A stretch of 64,000 nt of DNA from JAJDXW01 sp965202895 (GTDB lineage Bacteria; Pseudomonadota; Gammaproteobacteria; HK1). Where the stretch lies: NCBI GenBank assembly GCA_965202895.1, contig OZ241901.1:2418001-2482000 (forward strand). Direction: 5' to 3'. The stretch's first letter is position 1; each line of letters opens with the position of its first letter. Below, piece by piece: positions 1 through 9,310 of this stretch. Under the pieces are notes generated by a model. The model was not told the DNA's origin and made no database searches. It was given only the letters and a program-made list of their open reading frames with translations. The position numbers and the translations under genes are program-made.

Positions 1-206
1 ACCGATGAACTGATGCGTCCGTTTTCCTTCCGGAATCTCAGCAGATCGATTGGAACCTTGTAAACTATTTCCTCTCTGTTGTCAGCAATACCGTTTCGAA
101 AGTCGATCCGTGTACTCTCTGCCGGCGAGGCCTCCACCTTTTTCTTCTCAATTTCGTCCGCGAAATCAGAGATGATCTCACGGGTCTTTTCTTGTGTTAT
201 TGGCAT
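1..206 (-). CDS. N-terminal part of an unrecognised protein (runs off left edge)
   Basis: An ATG read leftward from 206 opens a frame of 68 codons that is still open at the window edge. The product begins MPITQEKTREIISDFADE, is rich in Glu/Lys, and ends in the window with VPIDLLRFRKENGRI. I do not recognise the family. The last stretch loosely recalls N-terminal segments of large phage-defence or restriction-associated proteins, but that is only an impression. Base composition is clearly less GC-rich than the neighbouring operon, which suggests recent acquisition. The upstream Shine-Dalgarno is weak. Confidence 0.5.
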   Translation of the reverse strand, partial: MPITQEKTREIISDFADEIEKKKVEASPAESTRIDFRNGIADNREEIVYKVPIDLLRFRKENGRISSS

Positions 207-662
207 TGTTGTTCTTTACCCGCCCTATGACCCTTTTTATCTGCAATAGCAGCTATTGCGAGACTGCGGCCGCGATCCTATCCCGATCGCCTGCTGTGAT
301 CAAGCGAAGGGCCAGTGGCTGTCAGGGGCAAATAGTCTGTCCGGTGTAGCAGCGCGTGATCTGTCCGTTCAGATGGGTGCCGAGGAGGTCCCTCATGACC
401 CGGACGCAAGTGCTACAGGAGCTTCTTCGACTGGCTTCCGTGGGCCGCCCGGGTCCCGCGCTCGCGATGCGAAGCGCGGTGCGCCGGAAGCCCAGGCCGA
501 AGGAGGAGGCACGTGGGACCGTCCCTCGTCGGGCTCGCGACGAATCGTTTCGGGCACTGGCGTCGGCGTTCCTCGTGATCCCCCAGCCCACCGGCCCGTC
601 TCCCAATTCGATGTAGGCCGAGGCGCGGACATGGTCGGGTGGAAGAGCGGAAGGGGTGCGCC
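207..662. other. intergenic region, no supported gene
   Basis: The reading frames here overlap each other on both strands and show no family resemblance. The GC step near 260-300 marks the border between the AT-richer left edge and the GC-rich transporter operon. I see no RNA gene or clear terminator. Confidence 0.4.
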
Positions 663-1748
663 TCAGTCGAGGCGGGCGCCGCTCCCGGGGTCGAACAGGT
701 GGCACCAGTCGCGGTCGAAGTCGAATGCCACCGGGTCGCCGGAAGCGAGCGGGGAATCGGGATCGACCTTGGCGACGATCGGCGTGCTCCCGCCGAATTC
801 GAAGAAGACGAGGGTCTCGTCCCCGAGGGGCTCGGTCAGGGTGACGCGGCCGGCTCCGTCATCGCTCGGCGCGAGCCGCACGTGCTCGGCCCGCACCCCG
901 AGGGTCGCGGCGCGCCCCGCCACCCCGGCGGGCGTCGAAGCGGAGAGCGGCTGGACGACCCGCGTCGAACGAAATTCGAGGCCGTCTCCTCCCGCCCCTG
1001 CCCCCGCCACGACCTCGCCTTCGAGGAAGTTCATCGTCGGAACCCCGAAGAACCCCGCGACGAACCGGCTCGCCGGGCGCCGGTAGATCTCGAGCGGCGC
1101 CCCCACCTGCTCGATCCGTCCGCCCTCCATCACCACGATCCGGTCCGCCATGGTCATCGCCTCGGCCTGATCGTGGGTGACGTAGACGAACGTCGCCCGC
1201 AGCCGGTGGTGGAGGTGCTTGAGCTCCGTGCGCATGTCGAGGCGCAGCTTGGCGTCGAGGCTCGAGAGCGGTTCGTCCATGAGGAACACCGAGGGGTCGT
1301 TGACGATGGTGCGGGCGAGGGCGACCCGTTGCGCCTCGCCCCCCGAACATTCGCTCGGGCGCTTGTCGAGCAGCGCGCCGATGTGCATTGCATCCGCCGC
1401 CGCCCTCACCCGCCGCTCGACCTCGGCATCCCCGGCCCTCTTCACCCGGAGCCCGAACGCGATGTTCTCGAACACCGTCATGTGCGGGAACAGCGCGAGG
1501 TCCTGGAACACCATGCCGAGGCCGCGTTCCCCCGGCTCCAGGTCGTTCACCACCCGGCCGCCGATGGCGACCTCGCCCGAGGTGGGCGTCTCGAGGCCCG
1601 AGATCATGTTGAGGGTCGTCGTCTTGCCGCAGCCGGACGGCCCCACCATGATGAGGAACTCGCCGTCTTCGATCCGGAGGTCGACCCCGGCCACCGCAAC
1701 CGCGGCCCCGAAGTGCTTCACGAGATCGCGCAGGACTATCTCCGCCAC
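663..1748 (-). CDS. ABC transporter ATP-binding protein (MalK/UgpC type)
   Basis: Cytoplasmic ATPase of a carbohydrate-type importer, 361 residues, normal for the MalK/UgpC family. Visible motifs are Walker A GPSGCGKT (36-43), the Q-loop FQD (about 82), signature CSGGEAQ (134-140), Walker B VFLMDEP (154-160) and the H-loop His of THD (192). The C-terminal third (about 240-361) is the TOBE/OB region that in MalK-type proteins docks regulators. It is the last gene of a minus-strand set running enolase-family enzyme, binding protein, two permeases, ATPase, so the importer is complete. The substrate is probably a sugar, sugar acid or polyol, inferred from the linked enzyme. Family assignment is firm; substrate is not. 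Confidence 0.95.
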   Translation of the reverse strand: MAEIVLRDLVKHFGAAVAVAGVDLRIEDGEFLIMVGPSGCGKTTTLNMISGLETPTSGEVAIGGRVVNDLEPGERGLGMVFQDLALFPHMTVFENIAFGLRVKRAGDAEVERRVRAAADAMHIGALLDKRPSECSGGEAQRVALARTIVNDPSVFLMDEPLSSLDAKLRLDMRTELKHLHHRLRATFVYVTHDQAEAMTMADRIVVMEGGRIEQVGAPLEIYRRPASRFVAGFFGVPTMNFLEGEVVAGAGAGGDGLEFRSTRVVQPLSASTPAGVAGRAATLGVRAEHVRLAPSDDGAGRVTLTEPLGDETLVFFEFGGSTPIVAKVDPDSPLASGDPVAFDFDRDWCHLFDPGSGARLD

Positions 1749-1908
1749 ATCGTCTCTCCGGCGGCGCGCCGACCCCCGCGCGGTCCGGGCCGCCGCGTCC
1801 GCGCCACCGCGCCGCCGTACCTCGAGGGCCGCGAACCGTCCTCCGGGAAGCGCGAGGCGGCCGTCGGCCGGCCCGGACCGCGGGGATGCCGGTGTGCCTC
1901 CTCCGTTC

Positions 1909-2844
1909 TCACCTTCGGATCGTCCCGAAGCTGAAGCCCTTGATGAGGTGCTTCTGGATCAGCACCCCGAGGATGACGACGGGAATGGTGATCACCGTCC
2001 CGATGGCCGCCTGCGGCCCGTAGAGCCGGCCCTCCGAAGCGCTCTGGAACTTGTTGAGGAGGACCGGGAGCGTGGTCACCTCGGGGTGGGTGAGGGTGAG
2101 GGCGAGCAGGAACTCGCTCCAGTTCAGGATGAACACGAAGAGGTAGGTCACCACCAGCCCCGAGGCGACGAGCGGCAGGACCACCCGGCGCAGGGTGTAG
2201 AGCCGGCCCGCCCCCATCATCCGCGCCGCGTGCTCGAGGGTGTAGGGCACCTCGTCGATGAAGCTCAGCATCATCCAGATGACGAACGGCAGGGTGGTGG
2301 CCACGTAGAGCGCGCCGAGCCCCGAGTAGGTGTCGAAGAACGTGATCCGGGCTCCGAACAACGCCTCCGTGCTGTAGGGGATCATGATCGCGTAGTACAT
2401 CAGGATGGGGATCGCGATCACGATGGGCGGCACCATCCGGATGGTGAGGATGATGTGCCGGAACTTGCTCCCCCCGACCGCGAACCGCGAGATGGCGTAG
2501 GCGAGGAACACCCCGAGCACGAGGGCGATGAGCGACGCGGCGCTGCAGATGAGCAGCGAGTCGCCGAGCGCCTTCCAGATGCTGAACGCCTGGTCCGCCG
2601 CCTCCCGGCTCAGCTCCTCCCCAAGGGCGCTGAACGTGAAGATCTGCCGGTAGTTGTGAAGGGTCGGCTCGTGGGGATACCAGTGGGGCGGCCACGCCAC
2701 CCACTCCCCCGAGTCCTTGAACGAGGTCGAGAGCATCCAGTAGAGCGGGAAGAGGATGAACGCGGTCCACGCGAGCAGGATCGCGTGCCGCGCCCATGCC
2801 CGGCGGCGCCCGGGCCGGCGGCGGCCCCGCCCGCCCGCCGTCAT
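1909..2844 (-). CDS. carbohydrate ABC transporter permease (MalG type)
   Basis: Inner-membrane permease of 311 residues. A basic N-terminus (GRGRRRPGRRR) is followed by a membrane segment (about 20-40) and several more hydrophobic spans. The cytoplasmic EAA-type loop that contacts the ATPase reads EHAARMMGAG (about 207-216). The C-terminus KGFSFGTIRR is typical of MalG-like subunits (often ending KG...GAVKG). ATG at 2844 lies 82 bases after the stop of the partner permease and 160 bases before the ATPase gene, consistent with one transcript. Confidence 0.93.
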   Translation of the reverse strand: MTAGGRGRRRPGRRRAWARHAILLAWTAFILFPLYWMLSTSFKDSGEWVAWPPHWYPHEPTLHNYRQIFTFSALGEELSREAADQAFSIWKALGDSLLICSAASLIALVLGVFLAYAISRFAVGGSKFRHIILTIRMVPPIVIAIPILMYYAIMIPYSTEALFGARITFFDTYSGLGALYVATTLPFVIWMMLSFIDEVPYTLEHAARMMGAGRLYTLRRVVLPLVASGLVVTYLFVFILNWSEFLLALTLTHPEVTTLPVLLNKFQSASEGRLYGPQAAIGTVITIPVVILGVLIQKHLIKGFSFGTIRR

Positions 2845-2926
2845 CCCTTCCTCCCGCGCGTCATGGCCGCCGCCGCTCCGCCCTCCACGGCTCCGCCCTC
2901 CACCGCTTCGCCCTCCGCCACGGCCT

Positions 2927-3943
2927 TCACACGTCCGCCCGCCGTACGGATTCCCGCTGGCGGACGAGCAGCCAGATCCCGAAAAAGATGAACACCGAGA
3001 AGAAGATCAGCAGCAGGATGGAGGCGGCCGCCCCGTAGCTGTACTTGTTGAACACCCATACCTCCTGCCAGAGGTAGTAGGCGATGGTCTGGGTCGAGAT
3101 GCCGGGGCCGCCGAACGTGAGCAGCACCACCGGGTCGAACATCTTGAGCGCCTCCATCGACCGGATCACCACCGCGATGACGATGGCGGGCTTCAGGAGC
3201 GGTAGCTGCACCCGCCAGAAGATCTGCGCGGGGCTCGCCCCCAGGACCCGCGCCGCGTTGACGAGCTGCTGCGGCAGGGCGGCGAACCCGGACAGGAAGA
3301 TGAGAAAGGTCAGCGAGGTCCACTGCCAGACGTCGGCGAGGATGATCGCCCACTGCGCCGCGGCCGGATGGGACAACCACCGGATGCGCGGGTCGATGCC
3401 GAAGGGCTCCAGGAACGGGGCGAGGATCTCGTTGAGCGGCCCGCTGTCGACGTAGATCATCGAGAAGTTGTAGCCGACGACCACCGGCACCACCATCATC
3501 GGCGCGAGGAAGATCGTGATGTAGAGGCGGCGGCCGCGGAGGCGCCGGTGCAGGAGGTAGGCGAGGACGAAGCCGATCAGCAGCTCGAGGATCACCGCCG
3601 CGCCCGCGAAGTAGAAGGTGCGGCCGAGCGCCATCCAGAACTCGTCCTTGCCGAGCACCCGCCCGTAGTTGAGGAGCCCGCTGAAGTACGCCTGCTCGAA
3701 CGGCCGGTTCGCGCGCCAGCGGAGCAGGCTGATGTAGATGGTGAGGATGAACGGGATGATGATGACGAGGATGAAGACCGCCTCGACCGCGATGAAGGGG
3801 ATGAGGCGGAACACCCGTTCCTGGGAGAGCCACGCGGCGAGCCGCCGGCGGGCCGGCCGTGGGCCGGGCGGCGGCCGGGCGGGCGCCCCGGTCGCCGCTT
3901 CGGCCGCCGCTCCGGCCGCCGCCGGTTGCCCGGATTCCGCCAC
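2927..3943 (-). CDS. sugar ABC transporter permease (MalF/UgpA type)
   Basis: Inner-membrane permease of 338 residues starting at GTG. An Ala/Pro-rich cytoplasmic N-terminus (1-36) precedes six or so hydrophobic spans. The EAA loop reads NAARVLGASPAQIFWRVQLP. It pairs with the MalG-type permease just downstream to form the heterodimeric channel. The short gap between the permeases holds repeats of a ccgccctcc-like unit with no separate gene. Confidence 0.93.
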   Translation of the reverse strand: MAESGQPAAAGAAAEAATGAPARPPPGPRPARRRLAAWLSQERVFRLIPFIAVEAVFILVIIIPFILTIYISLLRWRANRPFEQAYFSGLLNYGRVLGKDEFWMALGRTFYFAGAAVILELLIGFVLAYLLHRRLRGRRLYITIFLAPMMVVPVVVGYNFSMIYVDSGPLNEILAPFLEPFGIDPRIRWLSHPAAAQWAIILADVWQWTSLTFLIFLSGFAALPQQLVNAARVLGASPAQIFWRVQLPLLKPAIVIAVVIRSMEALKMFDPVVLLTFGGPGISTQTIAYYLWQEVWVFNKYSYGAAASILLLIFFSVFIFFGIWLLVRQRESVRRADV

Positions 3944-4086
3944 GGGAGCTCAGGACCCGGCCCGGAGGCCCGGAGAGGCCGGTGCGGGCCGGGTTCCCGG
4001 CCCGCACCGGCGATCCGTTCCGGCCGCCGCGCGCATCCGCCGTGTTCGCGCCGGTCGTCCCGGACCCGAGCCCGGGAGCCGGCCCC

Positions 4087-5556
4087 CTACTCGAACCCGT
4101 CGAGGTAGATGCCGCTCTCGACGCCGGAGCGCCAGGCGGCGATCTGGTAGTCCCGGCCGATGTCCTCCGTCACGTCGTTCCACCCCTTCTCGATGAGCGC
4201 CGCCGCCTCTTCCGCCGTGACGTTGCCGTTCATCACGCTCGCGAGATGCTTGTCGAGAATGTTGAAGTACTCGTAGTTGCCTTCCAGCAGCAACAGCGAG
4301 ATCGCGTTCTTCGAGTTCTCCATCGTGGTGTCGATGAACTGCCGGCCGAACTTCCCGATGACCGCCTCGTTGGTCAGGTTGGAGGTGCGGAACGGGTCCC
4401 AGAAGCCCTTGGGATGGGCGATGGCCCGATCGCCCACGCTCTCGCTCGTGAACCACTGGATGAACCAGTAGGCGAGCTCGGGGTGCTTGCCGTAGCGGCT
4501 CACCATGTACCCGGTGCCCGCCGCCTGCGGCGCCCGGCTCACCATCGTGCCCCCGCCCACGTCCACCTTCGGGATGAGGCACGAGAGCTGCTGGCCCTGG
4601 ATGACGCTCTTCGGGTTCCGGTTCGCGTACCCCACGATGGACGGGAAGGACATGACCGAGAAGGCGTTCCCCCCGCCCCAGAACGGATAGATCTGCGGGG
4701 TGCCCCAACCCTGGATGTCGGGGGGCATGTACTGCACGATCGACGTGAACTGCTCGATCGCCCGGATCCCGTTCGGGGTGTTGATGGTCGGGTTCATGTC
4801 CTCGTCGAACATGAGCCCGCCGAGGTACGCCGGGAAGTGCCGGTAGGAGAAGTTGATCGCACGATAGGCCATCGCCCCGTAGAGCGGCTTGTCGAACGTC
4901 ATCCCCCACCGCGTCTCGCCTTCCTTCGTATGGAAGTAGGCCGCCATCCGCTCCCATTCGGCCATGGTCTCGGGGCATCCGGGGGCCTTGCCGAATTTCG
5001 CGCGGTAGTCCTCGATCACCGCCGGGTTCCGGACGAGGTCGTTCCGCAGCACGAGGATGATGTGGTCGCCGTCGAGGACCATGTTGTAGAGCTTGCCCTG
5101 GTAGTACTGCTGGAACCGGAGGCCCGGAGCGGTCCCGGAGAAGTCGGGCCGGCCGCGCGCCGCGTACTCGTCGAGCGGGACCACCACCCCCGCGCCGGCC
5201 GCGTCCGGCATCGTGTAGGGGAAGTCGTTGAAGATGTCGTAGACGCCGGTCTTGGCGGTCGCCTCGGCCATGACCTTGGCCGGGATGTCGGTGTACCCGA
5301 GCGGGACGTTCTCGATCTCGACCCCGGTGAGCTCCGTCCATTCGCGGGTGAAGTCGGGCATCGAGTTCCGGTAGAGCGAGCTCAGCAGCATGGTGAGCTT
5401 CGGGTTCTCGAGGCCGTGCTTCTCGATGTACTCCTTCGCGCCGTTGAGGGCGCGTTCGGCCACCGTGTCCCCCGGCAGGACGTCCGCCGCGGTCGCGGGG
5501 ATCGTCAAGGCCGCCGCCGCGGCTGCCGCGGCTGCCTGCATGAAACCGCACTTCAT
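4087..5556 (-). CDS. extracellular solute-binding protein of the sugar ABC importer
   Basis: Periplasmic binding protein of about 489 residues. The reading frame is open further upstream, but the ATG at 5556 is preceded by a strong GAGGAGGTG ribosome site and starts a clear signal peptide (MKCGFMQAAAAAAAAALT, then PATAA before the mature ADVLPGD), so I use it. The mature protein has the large family-1-type binding-protein look (SSLYRNSMPDF near the N-terminus, repeated aromatic and Gly-rich loops). It lies directly upstream of its two permeases and downstream of the enolase-family gene. Ligand unknown; family-1 binding proteins usually bind sugars, sugar acids or polyols. Confidence 0.92.
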   Translation of the reverse strand: MKCGFMQAAAAAAAAALTIPATAADVLPGDTVAERALNGAKEYIEKHGLENPKLTMLLSSLYRNSMPDFTREWTELTGVEIENVPLGYTDIPAKVMAEATAKTGVYDIFNDFPYTMPDAAGAGVVVPLDEYAARGRPDFSGTAPGLRFQQYYQGKLYNMVLDGDHIILVLRNDLVRNPAVIEDYRAKFGKAPGCPETMAEWERMAAYFHTKEGETRWGMTFDKPLYGAMAYRAINFSYRHFPAYLGGLMFDEDMNPTINTPNGIRAIEQFTSIVQYMPPDIQGWGTPQIYPFWGGGNAFSVMSFPSIVGYANRNPKSVIQGQQLSCLIPKVDVGGGTMVSRAPQAAGTGYMVSRYGKHPELAYWFIQWFTSESVGDRAIAHPKGFWDPFRTSNLTNEAVIGKFGRQFIDTTMENSKNAISLLLLEGNYEYFNILDKHLASVMNGNVTAEEAAALIEKGWNDVTEDIGRDYQIAAWRSGVESGIYLDGFE

Positions 5557-5749
5557 GGTTGCACCTCCTCGGGGCAGCGCCATCCACGTTGCAGCCCCGA
5601 GGGCGCGGCCCCCGTCTGCGGCGAGGCTGCGCCGCCATGCTAGCCGAGATCGACCGCCGCCGTCGAACAGGGGGCGGGCGTCGCCGCGGCGGACCCGCAT
5701 CCGGGTGCGGGGGCGGAAAGACCTCGTCCTCCGGGCGCCTTCTCCCCGC

Positions 5750-6958
5750 TCAGGAAGCCGGGAGGCGGCTCGTCGCGACGTGCGCGTCCTTGCGCCGGTC
5801 GAGGCCGGGCAGCAGCTCGGTTCCGAGCCCCGCGCCCTCGGGGGGCAGGATCCACCCGTTCTCGATGACCGGAACCGCGGTCACGAGCTCCCGGTACCAG
5901 CCGGTGTAGAAGGACCGCACCGACTCCTGGACGAGGGCGTTCGGCACGCTGAGCGAGAGGTGCACGCAGGCCATGAACGCAACCGGACCCGAGCAGTCGT
6001 GGGGGGCGATCGGCCGGTGGTACGTGTCCGCGAGGGCCGCGATCTTCCGGGCTTCGGTGAGCCCGCCGCACCACGAGACGTCCGGCATGACGATGCCGCA
6101 CGCCCCGGTCTCCAGCAGGTCGCGGAACTCCCACTTGCCGCCCAGGGTCTCGCTCACGCAGATCGGGACGCGCGTCTTCGAAGCATAGTCCGAGAGGGCG
6201 GCGAGGCTGTCCATGCGGATCGGATCCTCGTACCAGAACGGGTCGAAGGGCTCGAGGGCGGCGGCGATCCTGACCGCCGCCGGGTGCCGCCACAGCGAGT
6301 GCAGCTCCACCATGACGTCCATCCGGTCCCCGACCGCGCGGCGGATCTTCCGGAACGGCTCGAGCGCCCGGTCGAGGTCACGGCCGGAGATCCGGTAGCC
6401 GTCCGACTCCACCGCCGCATGGTCGAACGGCCAGATCTTCATGCCCGTGATGCCCTGCTCGAGCAGGCTGTGCGCGAGCTCGTCGGCGCGGTGGAGGAAG
6501 GCGTCGAGGTCCTCGTAGGGACCCTCCGCCTCCCCCTCGAGCCCCCAGTCGTCCGTCCCCCAGTCCGGGCGGCGGCGGACGTAGCGGTAGCCCGCGCAGG
6601 TGTTGTAGGTGCGGACCCGGTCGCGCGACAGGCCGCCCAGTAGCTGGTAGACGGGTTGCCCGGCCGCCTTCCCGAAGAGGTCCCAGAGTGCGACGTCCAC
6701 CGCCGACCGGCCGCGGGCCTCGACCCCGGTGCCCGCGAATCCGACGTAGGGGGTGAGGTCGCGGCCGATCCGCTCGATGGCGAGCGGGTCGCGGCCGAGC
6801 ACCGTCATCGCCGCCGACTCGTGCAGGTACGCCTCCACCGCCCGCGCCCCGAAGAACGTCTCCCCGAGCCCCACGAGCCCTTCGTCGGTGTGCACCCGCA
6901 CCCAGAGCACGTTGGGAAACTCGTCGAGCCGCACCGTCTCGAGGGCCGTGATCTTCAT
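5750..6958 (-). CDS. mandelate racemase/muconate lactonizing enzyme-family (enolase superfamily) protein
   Basis: A 402-residue enolase-superfamily enzyme that would abstract a proton alpha to a carboxylate, often acid-sugar dehydration. Catalytic positions are visible: Lys174 in GMKIWPFD, metal ligands Glu218 (MVELH), Glu244 (YEDPI) and Glu270 (SETLGG), and His320 in APHDCSGPV. The lysine plus histidine pattern fits mandelate racemase-like acid-sugar dehydratases rather than the KxK muconate lactonizing subgroup. It is the first gene of the importer operon (193 bases before the binding protein), suggesting it handles the imported compound. The exact substrate cannot be read from sequence. 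Confidence 0.9.
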   Translation of the reverse strand: MKITALETVRLDEFPNVLWVRVHTDEGLVGLGETFFGARAVEAYLHESAAMTVLGRDPLAIERIGRDLTPYVGFAGTGVEARGRSAVDVALWDLFGKAAGQPVYQLLGGLSRDRVRTYNTCAGYRYVRRRPDWGTDDWGLEGEAEGPYEDLDAFLHRADELAHSLLEQGITGMKIWPFDHAAVESDGYRISGRDLDRALEPFRKIRRAVGDRMDVMVELHSLWRHPAAVRIAAALEPFDPFWYEDPIRMDSLAALSDYASKTRVPICVSETLGGKWEFRDLLETGACGIVMPDVSWCGGLTEARKIAALADTYHRPIAPHDCSGPVAFMACVHLSLSVPNALVQESVRSFYTGWYRELVTAVPVIENGWILPPEGAGLGTELLPGLDRRKDAHVATSRLPAS

Positions 6959-7130
6959 GTCTCGCGTCCTTCCAGGGTCATGGGCCGGGGTTCCGGGCCG
7001 GGGTTCCGGGCGAAGGCTCCGGGCAGGCGGCCTCTACCCCTCCCCCCGCCCCCGCCCGCCCCGAGGGAGCCGCCTCCGGGTTCCGTGCGCCGAAGGCATC
7101 CCGGCCGGGACCCGGGCGCCCGGCCTTCCT

Positions 7131-7487
7131 TCACCCCGTGCGTACCGTCCGACGGCCGCCCGCTCCCGCTCCGCTTCGGACGGCTTCGCCCCGGGGCGGC
7201 GAGCGGCCCGGCGGACGGTCGTTCCCTTCCCCCGGGCGCGGCGCCGCCCCGTCCCGGACCCCGCGTTCCGCGAGGAGGCGACGGCAACGCCGGGCCACGG
7301 CCGCCTCGCGGTCACGGGCCGCCTCTTCGAGGTCGCGATAGAGACGCACGCCCCCGAGATCGAGGGGCGGGAGCACCCGGGACCACCCGCCCCAGAGCGA
7401 CCGCAGGCGCCGCGCACGCTCCGGCTCCGGCGGCAGCGGTGCGGCCGGCGGCACGTCTTCCACGCGAAGAAACCGCTGAACGGGCAC
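7131..7487 (-). CDS. small partner protein of the adjacent nucleotidyltransferase
   Basis: A GTG at 7487 lies one base after the stop of the nucleotidyltransferase gene, so the two are translationally coupled. The 118-residue product begins VPVQRFLRVEDVPPAAP and has an Arg/Glu-rich central part (about 25-80), including LDLGGVRLYRDLEEAARDRE. The tail after about residue 85 is low complexity. I recall small proteins of this kind next to stand-alone nucleotidyltransferases, but I know of no established function. Toxin-antitoxin-like behaviour is an inference from gene order only. Confidence 0.6.
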   Translation of the reverse strand: MPVQRFLRVEDVPPAAPLPPEPERARRLRSLWGGWSRVLPPLDLGGVRLYRDLEEAARDREAAVARRCRRLLAERGVRDGAAPRPGEGNDRPPGRSPPRGEAVRSGAGAGGRRTVRTG

Positions 7488-7488
7488 G

Positions 7489-7962
7489 TCACTCGTCCTC
7501 GAGGTCGAAGGTGCGCCGCAGCGCGGCGGCATCCGTTCGATCCTGCGATCGCGCGGTGTCCCGTTTCATCTCGTACAGGATGCGGGGAGTGGCCACCGGC
7601 ACCGGCTCGCCCTCCAGATCGACCACGCCGGCCTCGACGTCATCGTATTCGAACCGTTCGCCCAGGCGCGAGAGGATGTCCAGGGTGAAGGCCCCGTCGG
7701 GAGGGCCGTACCGGATGACCGGGTATTCGCCCGCGAGCTCGCGCGCGTCGATGGTCTCGACGTCGGGGTCCGGCCACACCGCGGACAGGGCGCGCTTGAG
7801 ACCGGCCACGTTGTCCGGGGTCGGCCGCACGAAGAGGTCCACGCCTTCGGTCGCCCGCGCGAGCCCATGCAGCCCGAGGGCGACGGCCCCGATCACCACG
7901 TATTCCACACCCTCGCGATTGAGCGCGCGGAGCAGCGCGAGAAGCCGGTCGAGGTCGATCAC
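7489..7962 (-). CDS. nucleotidyltransferase-fold protein (AbiEii/DUF6036-like), first Asp missing
   Basis: A 157-residue stand-alone nucleotidyltransferase domain starting at GTG 7962. The core reads YVVIGAVALGLHGLARATEG then VDLFV. In related proteins the segment is usually RAT-x-D-x-D; here the first Asp position is Gly (TEGVDLFV), leaving one acidic residue of the pair. Downstream TPDNV and a helix with LKRAL are typical. The companion gene starts one base after its stop. Such pairs occur as antitoxin/toxin-like or unknown modules. A second pair of the same kind is at 14.45-15.17 kb. Fold confident; catalytic competence doubtful. Confidence 0.75.
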   Translation of the reverse strand: MIDLDRLLALLRALNREGVEYVVIGAVALGLHGLARATEGVDLFVRPTPDNVAGLKRALSAVWPDPDVETIDARELAGEYPVIRYGPPDGAFTLDILSRLGERFEYDDVEAGVVDLEGEPVPVATPRILYEMKRDTARSQDRTDAAALRRTFDLEDE

Positions 7963-8087
7963 GGGACGAACCCCTCCGCCCGCCCGCGCACGTCCCCCGG
8001 CGGAGCGGAAGCGTATGGACGGCCGGGGCCTGCATGGCGGCCTACTTTGCGCCGCACGTCCGGGAAGGGCAACCCGGCGCACCGGGC

Positions 8088-8936
8088 TCAGGACCGGAGC
8101 TTGAGCCGTGTGACCTGCTCCGGGGGAAGCTCGGCCAGGTAGAGGTTGCCGGCCCGGTCGCCCCACAGTCCGTGGGCGCCGTTGATCGCTCCACGGCACC
8201 GGCCGACCAGCTCGCCGGAGGGATCCATCACGCTGATACGCGGGATCTGGTCGGTCACGAAGACGAGGCCGCGGCCGTCCACGTAGATCTTCATGGGGTG
8301 GTGGAAGTCGCCCCACTCGGCGACCCGGGCGCCCTCGCGATCGAAGACCTGCACCCGGTCGTTCTCCCGGTCCGCCACGTAGACGCGATCCGTTCGGCGA
8401 TCGACCCAGACGCAGTGCGGGGTGGTGAACTCGCCGGCGCCGCTCCCCCGGCGGCCCCACGTCCGCAGCAGGGCGCCGTCCTTCGCGAACCGGTGCACGA
8501 CCGAATTGCCGTAGCCGTCCGAGACGTAGATCTCGCCGTCCGCGGCCATCGACGCCGCCGTCGGGTGGTTGAACGGCGCCTGCCAGCGGGGCTCGTGGCG
8601 CTCACCGAGCGCGAGCCGGAGATTACCGTCCGCATCGAAGGCGAGCACCTGATGCGCGTCCCGATCGGCGAGGAGGATGAGGTCGTCCTCGGTGATCGAC
8701 ATGTAATGGACGTCGGCGATCCGGCCCTGCCCCCACGACCGGACGAAGGCGCCGGAGGGATCGAACACCAGGACCGGCGGCCCCGTACCCCGGCGCCCGA
8801 CGTGGACGAAGCCCCTCGAATCGACGACGAGGTCGCTGACGAAGCCGAGCGGCTCGTCGCCGGACACCCGGCACCAGCGGCGCTCGACCTCGTACCGCCG
8901 GTCACCCAGCGCAACGACGAGACCGTCTTCGGCCAT
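8088..8936 (-). CDS. NHL-repeat/six-bladed beta-propeller protein
   Basis: A 282-residue protein made almost wholly of NHL-like blades: repeated D..G..YV.D..N..V..F units such as DGEIYVSDGYGNSVVHRF and DRVYVADRENDRVQVF, and the HPT/PHC blade starts. This resembles the propeller of peptidyl-alpha-hydroxyglycine amidating lyase and related NHL proteins in environmental bacteria. There is no signal peptide, so it is probably cytoplasmic. It lies between the nucleotidyltransferase pair and the CaiB gene on the same strand. Function unknown; a role in the neighbouring catabolic set is guesswork. Confidence 0.85.
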   Translation of the reverse strand: MAEDGLVVALGDRRYEVERRWCRVSGDEPLGFVSDLVVDSRGFVHVGRRGTGPPVLVFDPSGAFVRSWGQGRIADVHYMSITEDDLILLADRDAHQVLAFDADGNLRLALGERHEPRWQAPFNHPTAASMAADGEIYVSDGYGNSVVHRFAKDGALLRTWGRRGSGAGEFTTPHCVWVDRRTDRVYVADRENDRVQVFDREGARVAEWGDFHHPMKIYVDGRGLVFVTDQIPRISVMDPSGELVGRCRGAINGAHGLWGDRAGNLYLAELPPEQVTRLKLRS

Positions 8937-9194
8937 GACTGCTTCCTCCCGGCGGCCGCGCGCGCCCGTCCTTCACTCTCCGCCCGCGCGAGCCGTCCGA
9001 CGCGAAGCCGCCGGCCGTCTCGCCGTCCTCCCCCTCGAACCGGAGCCCGCCCCCGCCGGGGCGGCGAAGGCGAGGATGGGCGGGGCTCCCGGTCCTCCTG
9101 CCGCGAACGCCGAGCCGCCCGCGGCGGCGGGCCGTACCCCGTTCCAGGCCGGCTCGACCGCGCACACGCACCGAGGCCGGCTCCTCGCCGCGCT

Positions 9195-9306
9195 CCCCGC
9201 TCCCTTGCTTCGCTTGCCGGTCCGGCCTGCCGTTCTCGGCAGGTCCGGCCTGTTGGCAAGCCCGGCCTGCTCTCAGGTCCGCCCTGCTGGCAGGCCGCCC
9301 TCGCCG
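9195..9306. repeat. cluster of short direct and inverted repeats after the CaiB gene
   Basis: Several imperfect copies of a unit like ggtccggcctg alternate with small hairpins, for example CTGCCG-ttct-CGGCAG, directly downstream of the CaiB stop. This could act as a transcript-end structure for the minus-strand gene, although no T-run follows. Confidence 0.4.
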
Positions 9307-9310
9307 CGCG

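Noticed and set aside
394..616. Small plus-strand frame starting MTRTQVLQELLRLA, vaguely like a transposase N-terminus
   Set aside because: Only the first dozen residues are suggestive; the rest is low-complexity and overlaps other open frames.
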